Of a stretch of 64,000 bases of DNA, positions 55,691 through 64,000 are shown in pieces. Origin of the DNA: Mesorhabditis belari. Taxonomy: Eukaryota; Nematoda; Chromadorea; Rhabditida; Rhabditidae. Below the pieces are notes generated by a model. The model ran no database searches and had not been told where the DNA came from. It saw only the letters and a list, made by a program, of their open reading frames with translations. How positions within the stretch are numbered: the stretch's first letter is position 1; each line of letters begins with the position of its first letter. The position numbers and the translations under genes are program-made. The stretch spans positions 124,001 to 188,000 of the forward strand of contig CAUEEP010000864.1 of assembly GCA_958450365.1 (NCBI GenBank), given 5' to 3'.

Positions 55691-55762
55691 ACATTGCTTG
55701 GATAGCTTGAAGCTGAAAGGATAGCTGAAAAACATTAAAATCGTTCGAATTCAAATGAAACA

Positions 55763-56000
55763 ATGAAACACATTAAAATTGACATTTTTGACGTAAAAGA
55801 CATTCCCATCGATGTCTTTTCAATGCAACGAAGCGTGCTTGCGAGCTTCGACCAGTCGCATCTCGACCCCGAGGAACGTGGCCAAGAATGATGGAAAGAA
55901 TTTGCAATCAGGAGGAAGAGCCAAGAAAGAAATTGGTATGTTTTGCGAAGTGGGACAACGACCTCAAGTCTGGAGGAATCGGACAACAAGTGGTGCGTGC
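55763..56000 (+). CDS. Candidate exon(s), unrecognised
   Basis: MKHIKIDIFDVKDIPIDVFS continues to DQSHLDPEERGQE before a stop. A second frame just downstream reads MMERICNQEEEPRKKLVCF and AKWDNDLKSGGIGQQVV. The charged, codon-like composition suggests one coding region broken by a frameshift or a very short intron. No family recognised. Confidence 0.3.
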
Positions 56001-56049
56001 TTGTTGAATAAGGAAAGGGCTGATCTTTAAAGGATCTTTTTTCCATTTA

Positions 56050-57000
56050 TCAATGAAATGCTAGCCATTTGACATTTACCATTTGAGAAAAACCAGCTCG
56101 GAAAATATTTGATTTTTTCGATGAAAAGAATCAAATGTTTATTATGGTAGTTTTTAAAAACACACACTTAACTAAAATTTGTAAAAAGGAGCTCTAGGTC
56201 AAAAAAGCAAAATGCAAAAAAGATGATCTAAATCTTTAAAGATAATCAATGACTTTTGCAGTCCTTCTTATAGAATCAGAGGAAAAGTTTTGAAAAAACT
56301 ACAGAAACAGGTTTAAGAACAAGCATTAAGAACAAAAGCTAGAAGAAAAGGATAAGGTTGTAAAGAGTTGACATTTAGAATATAAGTCCACTTCGAGATA
56401 GAGATCTATGACCACTCATTTCAGAATCGGTTTGGCCTTGGCTTTTTCGAAAAATGGCTTTTCGTTAGTTTTCGGTGCGAATTTATATCATTTTAAATAA
56501 ATATTTATAGATAAAATTTATATAAATATTCAGAAAGAAATAAAACGCATTAATAAAATATATTATATTAGATAATTTGCATATTAATTTGTCGTCTTTA
56601 TTTCTCTAACTTTAATCGAACGAAAAATGAACCTGAGCTTGAACAAAACCCGAACAATCCCCAGGTCTTTCATTTGTTTTCCTCCAATCCTCCATCCAAT
56701 ACAATGGGAATTTCAAAGTCTAGACTCAAACTTTAATCTGTGACAATGTAATAATCTCTTCCTTTTTCTCATTAGAAAGCTTTCCTTTTTCTATCACAAG
56801 TCATTCCAGACATTTTGCTTTAAAATGACACCGGTCTTTTTCTATACTTTCCATTACTGACGTCAAAAAAACAATTGAAATTAATTAAAAATCGAATTTT
56901 TAATTAGCTTAGTAATCGCAAAAAAATCCAATGGAAAACCAGTAGATTCTGACTTTATTCTTTTTACAAGGTAAAATCCAAGGTTTTTAGAGCAATTTTA
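56050..57000. other. No gene recognised
   Basis: Very AT-rich; nothing supported. Confidence 0.6.
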
Positions 57001-57009
57001 ATTTAAAAT

Positions 57010-57395
57010 TTAAAGCAAATTTAAAAAGCAATTTGTGTAAGAGAGTTTATTTTATCTGTATAAGCTCTTATAGAGTTTGTATAAGAGATATTTTAAGATT
57101 TGCTAAAAAAATATGCGAACAAAACATAAAAAAATAATGCCGTTAGCATCGCTCGTTTCTGATAAATGAGAGCTGATACCCATCGGGCAGTTTCTTTTGC
57201 ACCACCCTAATAGGAGTGCTTAGTCATGCCAAAAAATAATCCCACTTGATGGTGGATTTTGGTGCCTTTTCGAGAGTCTGAATGTGCTTCTTCTCGAGTC
57301 TCGGATGCCTTTGCGAAAAGGAAGATTTTTAACAACTTTTCCTTGCCAATTCCTTCATTTTATCGGCTCATTGATAGTCAATAAGGGCGACAAAC
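57010..57395 (+). repeat. Flank of esterase locus, repeated at 62,073-62,448
   Basis: Nearly identical direct repeat running from AAAGCAATTTGTGTAAGAGA to TTGATAGTCAATAAGGG. In the 62 kb copy it is fused directly to sequence equivalent to 58,790-58,850. Confidence 0.92.
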
Positions 57396-57543
57396 AAGCA
57401 ACCCAGGTTAACGGTGAAATCAAAGTTCACACACTACACCCAATTCAGGCGCGAGGCCCGAGACCAGGCGCCGAATGCAACGCTGACTTTCCGCTTCTGG
57501 AAAACGAGTAAAATCTTTCTCTAAAGTCTCGAAACGAGCTGGG

Positions 57544-58680
57544 TCAAGAGAATGCTAACGGGTAAACGAATCCAACCAGATCGATTTGCTCTAGCGCCTC
57601 CAGAGGGGCATTTGCAAGGCATCTGTAAAGAAGCTCCTCAAAGGGCTTGTCGTAGGGGTCGTACAAGTTGGCGTTGCAAAGCTAAATGTGAGATTTTTCG
57701 CAACAAGGACGAAGGCACTTCTTGAGCCGCAGTGGCACTTGGGGACGCCGGACTTCCAGTCCCGTTAAAGCAAATTTCCAAAACACCTGACATCAGTATT
57801 ACTCGCTTGAAAAGTGCTAAAGCTGCCTTTTATTTTAAAAAAAGTGAATGTGCCTTTTTCCACCGCAGGTGAGATAGCCAGCGCATGAGCAGAGCATGCC
57901 CCAGCCGAGTGTCCAATCAATGTAATTTGGCTTGAATCCCCACCAAACCTAAATTTTTCGTTAGTTGTCCTTTTTCTAAATCACTCATGAATATTTTTGG
58001 AGATAAATTTAATTGCCAAATGCGTGTCATCGAGTCCAAGATTTGCATGAAACTTCGAGGATGGAAAATGCGGGTAGAAAAAGCCTAAACGTTTTTGCAT
58101 TTAAACATTTTTTGCATTTGTAAATGTTCTTACCCAGGACTGACAGTCGGTATTGCACCGTAACCACTATAACTTGGTCATGGTTCGATAAATTTCCCAA
58201 GTTTTCCACGGTAAATTCGTTTCCACTTCCAAATTTATAGGCGCCTCCGTGGATGTAGACAATGACGGGAAGCAGCGAAGAGGCGGGAGGCGGCTAAATC
58301 TCTTGTTTTTTTTCCAAGTTCAATCAGACATTGGTCGGTCCAAAAATGTTTAAAAAAAGACAATCCTCGCTTGTTTCAAGGCCGGGCATCACTGTAATCT
58401 GATTTTTAGCTGGCCAAACCAAAAACAAACATTTTGCTTGAGGACACGCCTTTGCTGGTTTGTCCATGGCGTTTCCTTGCTCATCCTTCCAACCATTTGC
58501 CAAACTAGCTCGCTAAAAGTTTTGAGTAAAAACTCCATTCCTTCCTAAAACCTGAAATCGTTTTGGCTGGTCGGCATAGCGAACCCCTAGTCGAGCAGAA
58601 ATCCCGCCTTCCAGAAGACGCCCATCTGGCAAACCGGTAGCCACAACCCTCAATAACAGAGCGCAGAAGAGAGGACGCAT
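57544..58680 (-). CDS. Carboxylesterase type B, N-terminal two-thirds only
   Basis: The minus frame starts MRPLFCALLLRVVATGLPDG (short signal peptide). After a 39-bp intron it has the landmarks SEDCLFLNIFGP, VYIHGGAYKFGSG (oxyanion hole) and QVIVVTVQYRLSVLG, then GFFYPHFPSSKFHANLGLDD, FGGDSSQITLIGHSAGACSA with the nucleophile elbow GHSAG (usually GESAG), FKRVILMSG and CNANLYDPYDKPFEELLYRC. Six or so short introns are needed. The family hydrolyses carboxylic esters and is usually secreted or membrane-attached, about 550 residues. Here recognisable sequence ends after about 330 residues, before the catalytic acid and His regions, and the downstream DNA is repeat. So this is a truncated gene, probably not an active enzyme. 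The Glu-to-His change in the elbow is unusual for the family. Confidence 0.8.
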
Positions 58681-58849
58681 CTACCCTAAAATTCCCTTAA
58701 TAATTACCCATGCTCTACTTGTAAAAAACAAGGCAATTAAGAAGCGCCGAAAAGAGAAAATGTTTTGAAAGTGACGATTTGAAAGTAGGAGGGGCTTTCT
58801 CCCCCATTAATTCTTTAGGCATCGTTTTTGGCTGCGCAAGAAATAAAAA

Positions 58850-59330
58850 CTTCTAATTTTAAAAAGTTTGAATTTGAGATCAAGGAGTTCCGAAGATAAA
58901 GTGAACATTATCTCAAAGCTCTAAAATTAACCTGCAATTTTATTTTTTTTATTTTTAGGCTCTAACAGCAAAATAATACATTGGGTCCGATGTTAAAAAT
59001 CAACCGCAGGTCAAGCAAACAAACAAACCAGTGTGAAAAGAATTTTTTCGATTTTTGTTTTTACATTTCTTTGGACAGATCTCTTCAGATGCATCTATCA
59101 GAAAAGATTTCATAGCCAAGCAACCGCTCTGGGCTTTATGCTTATGTCTATAAATACGTAATGAATCTCAACACGAGTCTATTGATTATGACCTAGCTTT
59201 TCAATATTTTGAATGCTGAAGTAAAATAGTGGCAGGATTTCTACCTGATGATGTTTCGAGTAAAAGGAAGAAAAAACTATGGCGTGGACATTTGTTTGTT
59301 TCAATGTCTTATCATTCTTTAGCCCGAAAA
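58850..59330. other. No gene recognised
   Basis: AT-rich flank between the esterase locus and the next inverted repeat; nothing supported. Confidence 0.55.
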
Positions 59331-59414
59331 GCCCGAAAACTTTCATTATTATTCTATTTTAGGACCATTGCTTCAGATCGAGCTTTCTTTTTGTAAAAAT
59401 ATTAGTGTTAAGAA

Positions 59415-60090
59415 TTAGTTTTGGATTTATGATAGATGTTAGGATAGATGTTTTGGGAAAGAAGTAGCCTCAACATTAATTCGCGACACTCTTTTCCTTT
59501 AAAAATAGTTCACAAAGAGAACGTCACTTCAAAGATTGATTTTAAGCCTAAAATAAAGTGTTGAGGTTTTTTTTAAGCATCTGTTTATTGAATAGGAAAA
59601 CTGTCTGATTTGCGGTAGTTTCGTGAATAGATGTCTTTTAGAGGATGTCTTTTAGCTTGACGCTTGCTCCCCAAGTGCCCTGGAAACAACTTCAAAACAC
59701 ACCGTATAAACATAGCGTAACAAATATTCGGCTAGAGGCTTTCGGTCTACAGTGCCCATTATCAAAAATTTTTGTTTTAAATTTATTTTAGACAGATGGG
59801 TACTATACATTCTATTTTAGGAGCAATGTCGTAAGATCAAACCTAAAAGTGGAGGCGGCAAGCGCTTTTAGAACAGTCATCGAAAGATCGTCGAGAATTA
59901 ATGTTGTTTGATGGCGGATTCTTAAAATAAGACCTCAACGCTTTATTTCAGGCTTAAAATCAAATCTTTGAAGTGACGTTCTATTTTTGAACTATTTTTA
60001 AAGGAAAAGAGTGTCGCGAATTATTGTTGAGGCTACTTCGTTCCCAAAACTTCTGTCCTAACATCTATCGTAAATCCAAAACACTCCGAT
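59415..60090. repeat. Inverted repeat, arms of about 165 bp, with an hlh-30 intron copy in the centre
   Basis: 59,415-59,585 and 59,925-60,090 are diverged reverse complements (e.g. AATTCGCGACACTCTTTTCC and GGAAAAGAGTGTCGCGAATT). The 340-bp centre includes 59,640-59,745, an inverted copy of hlh-30 intron 12 (CCCCAAGTGCCCTGGAAACA). Confidence 0.8.
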
Positions 60091-60431
60091 AAGTTTTAAT
60101 GAAACAACGAACATTTTTTAATAAAGCATCAAAGAAGTTGGCCCCATTTTCAAAATAGCTTTGTATTAGAATCTGAATTAATTATGAAGACAATAAATTA
60201 TTAACATTTTCATCTCTTCAGCGAAAAGTAATGAATCAGTAATCAATAAGAATTGCTGTTGACAAATTCAGAGGGTGTTCTTGACGAAAGTGTGATATCA
60301 CTGAATCTCAAAAAGTCTCGCTGCATTTGACTTAATGATCCTTGACTCTGAAAATTTAGGTGGGGTTGTGTTTTGAAAGTTTAAAGTCTTGAAAGTTCGC
60401 TGAATCTCTTTACTTTGACTTTCTCGCTTTA

Positions 60432-60634
60432 TTAAATGCGCATGCACTCTCGCCCGTAACGGCCTGCGGGGCAAACTAAAGAGAAATAGTTGAATTATAG
60501 TTTGCTTCAAATTATTATAAAACGACAAGCCTAACCTTCCGAGCAAATTGCTCCGTAATATCCAGGTGGACATTCACAAGTTCCATGGTTCCGATTTGGG
60601 ACCCATTCAGGGCCGATTCGGGACAATTTTTTCA
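60432..60634 (-). pseudogene. EGF-like gene fragment (two exons)
   Basis: The minus frame reads NRNHGTCECPPGYYGAICSE, ends at a GTTAGG donor (60,536), then after CTTTAG (60,475) VCPAGRYGRECMRI and a stop. CECPPGYYGxxC is a standard EGF tail and CPAGRYGREC opens the next repeat. It breaks off where the 51 kb copy continues ICNCHNG. This fragment keeps the Cys that the 11 kb and 51 kb copies have lost, so it is closer to the ancestral exon. Confidence 0.6.
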
Positions 60635-60924
60635 GTATTGGTTAGTCTAGCCTATCAGTAGAAAGATTAGCTCAAAGATTTGCCAGACATTCTAAATAGT
60701 CGCTAAAACTTTGTGGAGCAGAACTCAACCAGCACAGACTTTGTTCATTTTATTCAAGTTTTATGATGTGGCAAATAAACAAAATATTGTAACTATTTGT
60801 AAATCTCATTGTTAAAAATAAACAATTCGCAATTGGAGATTACAATCATTACAATCATTATAATCATTAGAATCATTACAACTTATGTACAAGCGTTTGT
60901 TGGATGTTTAACTGGCAAGCGGAG

Positions 60925-60972
60925 TTCTTTATGAATAGTCCATATTGTGATTGGCGTGCATCGATACGGTGA
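60925..60972 (-). pseudogene. Scrap of the hlh-30 last exon
   Basis: GAGTTCTTTATGAATAGTCC and ATATTGTGATTGGCGTGCATCG match the reverse complement of 41,398-41,440, a third copy of this exon end. Confidence 0.75.
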
Positions 60973-61349
60973 TCAAAAAACCTTTATGATCAAAACTTTA
61001 TGATCAAAAAACCTTTAATAAGCATGATTCAGAAAATCTGTATGTGAAGAATGAAGGGACTTTTGTGCGCGCGTTGCAATCGACATTCTTGTATCTGAAA
61101 ATAAAAAGATGTCAGTGGAATTGATATTTTCTGATTTACTGAAGGGCCTACTCGGAAGCGTCTTTTCTTAATGTAATCTTAATGTAATCTTTCTGGGAGT
61201 CTCCTTTGGAACGGGAATGGATTTGAAATTGAAGTCCTTTGGGGAATATTCATCCCGCCACATCGCGCAAACGGTTTCTTTTTGAGCGCAAACGAAGAGC
61301 GCAAACGGTTTGTTTTTGAAGAACGAGAGATCCGAAAATAAGAGAATAT

Positions 61350-61605
61350 TTTGGCAGAGCCGATTTTGGATGAACTATTGGCAGAGCCGCTGGCAGAAAT
61401 AGCCTCTTCTCCCCCTGTAAGCAGATGTCAAATAATGTATCAATCGGTAGCGATATCAAAAAAAAGATCATTCAGTCTCTTCATTTGTCACTTTCAAAAT
61501 CTGCTCTCTTTACCTATTTTTCAAAATTGCTCAATTTCCCATTTTCCATTCAATTTTCCATTCGTGCAAGGAATGTTCCCATTCATCCTTTGAGTTCTTA
61601 ATTGT
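61350..61605 (+). repeat. Inverted copy of the 12.0 kb / 52.2 kb repeat with Ala/Glu-rich frame
   Basis: The plus frame ENILAEPILDELLAEPLAEI then ASSPP ends at a GTAAGC donor, one LAEP unit longer than in the other copies. After it come TCAAATAATGTATCAATCGG and the GGAATGTTCCC region. This orientation makes it look like an exon end, but the upstream frame has a stop (CCGAAAATAAGAG). Confidence 0.55.
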
Positions 61606-62072
61606 AAGTCTCATTTTCTTGTAAGTTTTAATCTTTTATCTAGTTCTATCACAATAGACTACTGCACGTACCACACCCATAATCACTGAAAATCGAGGAG
61701 TTTCAGTTCAGTTCCCATCGGAGGAAAATCGATGGGAACTGAACTGGTGTCACTTGACCGTGCTGCGATTCTCTCAATGGTTTGTACAAGCACTCCTTGT
61801 CGCGAGGGTACTGTTCTGCCTTTCATTTGAGCCTCTTTTGATGCAGTCGCTGTCAATTGCAAGTCGATATTCGGTTAACTGTGAGCAAAAGTCATCGCGA
61901 GCTAAAGCAACATCAAAAGCCTGGTAAAGAAGGGAGAAGGGGTACCATTGCAAACAATTCGAATTATAATGCCATTTTGAAAAAGCTTCTCTTTGAAAAA
62001 GAAATCTAACTGCCTGCCCCCTTCTAAAAAGTGGCTGAATTTATTAAAGGCAAGAAGGGGTTGTTCATTCAC

Positions 62073-62508
62073 TATCAGTAAATTTAAAAAGCAATTTGTG
62101 TAAGAGAGTTTATTTTATTTGTATAAGATCTTATAGAGTTTGTATAAGAGATATTTTAAGATTTGCTAAAAAAATATGCGAACAAAACATAAAAATAATG
62201 CCGTTAGCATCGCTCGTTTCTGATAAATGAGAGCTGATACCCATCGGGCAGTTTCTTTTGCACCACCCTAATAGGAAGTGCTTAGTCATGCCAAAAATAA
62301 TCCCAAACTTGATGGTGGATTTTGGTGCCTTTTCGAGAGTCTGAATGTGCTTCTTCTCGAGTCTCGGATGCCTTTGCGAAAAGGAAGATTTTTAACAACT
62401 TTTCCTTGCCAATTCCTTCATTTTATCGGCTCATTGATAGTCAATAAGGGGCTTTCTCCCCCATTAATTCTTTAGGCATCGTTTTTGGCTGCGCAAGAAA
62501 TAAAAAAT
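62073..62508 (+). repeat. Deletion derivative of the esterase locus
   Basis: 62,073-62,448 matches 57,010-57,395 and 62,449-62,508 matches 58,791-58,850, joined in AATAAGGGGCTTTCTCCC. The whole esterase gene (about 1.4 kb) is missing. Confidence 0.92.
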
Positions 62509-62509
62509 T

Positions 62510-63350
62510 AAAAGAAAATCGTTGACAGGACCAGCAACAAGTGCAGAATGACAAGGAAAACTTCTTCTTTTTATACTTTATAAGTTTAAAAATTTAATAT
62601 ATTTAATTTTTAAAAATTAAAAGAAGAAATTACAAGTGCAGAATGACAAGGAAAACTTCTTCTTTGCAACTAAAACAAATTTGATTAAGCCAAGAAGCGT
62701 TTACGAGTTTTGTAAAACAAAAGAAATCCGGTGATTATCTTGGTACTCGATGGTATTTGAAAAATCGACGTACATTAGCTATATTAGAAGTTTTACGCGA
62801 ATTTATTTGACTATTTTGCTACAAAAACAGTCAATCAAATTTAAAACATTATCATTCACCAAAGACTGCTTTCATTGGTATCCAGATCATTGAATTCTAT
62901 TCCCTGGAGAAGTTCGACTCCATCCAATCTTTGTCAACCTCCGCATAAACTTACTTTTATCCATTCTTCAGCTGCGTAGCTTGTACTTGTACTTCTTCTT
63001 GTACTAGAGTCTTCTCTCACTAATTTCTTTTCTAGAGGTTCTCTTTTTTTGAAGATTAATGTCCATTTTTCCTAGCCCATTCGTTTTAAAAAAGCTCTAA
63101 AAGCTAATATTAACCAATTTCTATTCCAAAAGTTGTTTTTCTAGGTAATTTGAGGGTCTCGAATTCAAATTTTGACATAACCAGCGTGTAAAACCAATTT
63201 GAAAGACAAAACGGCTAAGTCAAATTACAGAAAATTGTTGATTTTTTCTTTGCATATAACTCTGTCCGTTCGCTTCCACAAGCTCTGATGTGCCAAAATT
63301 TTGATTCGACGCCTGTACACGAATGTACAGACACCTTTTTGCAGCTTTTG
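62510..63350. other. No gene recognised
   Basis: Contains a short direct duplication (AAGTGCAGAATGACAAGGAA at 62,539 and 62,634) and nothing else supported. Confidence 0.55.
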
Positions 63351-63363
63351 TAGCTTTTTGCAG

Positions 63364-63381
63364 CTTAGGCTTAGGCTTAGG
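63364..63381 (+). repeat. (TTAGGC)3 telomere-like run
   Basis: GCTTAGGCTTAGGCTTAGG holds three nematode telomeric hexamers in ordinary sequence; an interstitial scrap or chance. Confidence 0.55.
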
Positions 63382-63571
63382 TGATTAGATTTGATGATTA
63401 GATGATTAAAATTGATTCGACGGGTCTACGATAGATAAAAATCGCTCTGAAAAGTACACAAATTTTCACTTCTGATTAAGGCCAGTAATTGGCAAATAAT
63501 TAACATAAATTGCTTGTAATTACACTCTTTACTAAGCAAAATTTGATTTGATATTAAGCTATCGTATTGGC

Positions 63572-63625
63572 CAATTGATCGGTCACTTGATTGGTCACTT
63601 GATTGGTCACTTGATTGATCGTATT
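63572..63625 (+). repeat. 13-bp tandem repeat TTGATTGGTCACT
   Basis: Three to four units, then a degenerate tail. The remaining 63.7-64 kb has no supported gene, only a pair of AGCAAAGATCTCTTCTACACC repeats at the window end. Confidence 0.8.
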
Positions 63626-64000
63626 GATCAAATGTTGTACTTGAACGCCAGAAGCTTTTTGCTTGTTTTTGAATGTCACCAACCAAAAACTAAAGCTTGA
63701 TCTGAGGCCAAATTGCATTAAAAGCTGCTCAAGAACTCTTTTTTAGTCTTTTAGAAGTCCTAGAGCAAAAGTAAAGCAAAAGCAAAAGTTAAAGTTAAAG
63801 CCAAAGTAGTTCAATTTTCCTTCTGCAGTAATCTTTGCCACTTTTCCCGAATCTCACGAATGCTACAACAACAGTCTCTTCGAGATTTGAGATGTAAACC
63901 TTTTTTGCGGCTTATTCAGCAAAGATCTCTTCTACACCAAAAGGTGTAGAAGACGAGAAATTTTCAGCAAAGATCTCTTCTACACCATTTGTGTAGTAGA

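Overview
The window is nematode chromosomal DNA, most likely from a free-living rhabditid-type worm. It is AT-rich, its genes have many short introns (often 35-50 bp) ending in TTTCAG or TTTTAG, it has TTAGGC-type telomeric hexamer runs, Tc1/mariner elements with TA target duplications, and genes typical of worms: an HLH-30/TFEB-type factor, a transthyretin-like secreted protein, a peptide GPCR and CED-1-like EGF exons. I saw no bacterial operons, ribosome binding sites or CRISPR array. Species was not determined.

Region 1 (1-28,110) is a large inverted duplication. The left arm (1 to about 9,913) is repeated in reverse as the right arm (about 17,154-28,110), around a 7.2 kb spacer. Each arm carries one copy of a seven-helix peptide receptor gene, a fragment of a trypsin-like gene, one or two unrecognised exons, a tRNA-like relic and several minisatellites. 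The left receptor copy keeps all seven helices but has a +1 frameshift in exon 1 next to low-complexity sequence. The right copy has an intact exon 1 but carries a nonsense codon, a Tc1/mariner insertion and loss of the TM7 exon. The spacer is a patchwork of pieces found again, mostly in direct orientation, near 28, 30, 41-43, 49 and 51-53 kb of this same window. It captures the last exon of hlh-30 and the last exon of the transthyretin-like gene, and it later received its own Tc1-like transposon.

Region 2 (28-44 kb) is mostly the hlh-30 locus. I could trace thirteen phase-consistent exons (34,765-41,430, 402 residues) with the bHLH-zipper in the middle. Region 3 (44-48 kb) holds a foldback element with GC-rich palindromes, an 18-bp G-run tandem repeat, a SET-domain histone methyltransferase and an inverted pair of exons with different 3' ends. 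Region 4 (48-55 kb) holds a complete six-exon transthyretin-like secreted protein gene, converging EGF-type exons on the other strand, and the most complete copy of the trypsin-like gene, whose catalytic His is replaced by Ser. Region 5 (55-64 kb) holds a truncated carboxylesterase gene, a deletion derivative of that locus about 5 kb away, another EGF-exon fragment, and gene-poor repeat-rich DNA.

The recurring theme is local copying: the same gene ends and introns appear two to five times in 64 kb, in both orientations, with short microhomologies at some joins. This could be real replication-based rearrangement or partly an assembly product (haplotypes joined head to head). Three homopolymer-rich stretches in the left arm look like poor consensus and argue for checking the raw reads before interpreting the pseudogene lesions.
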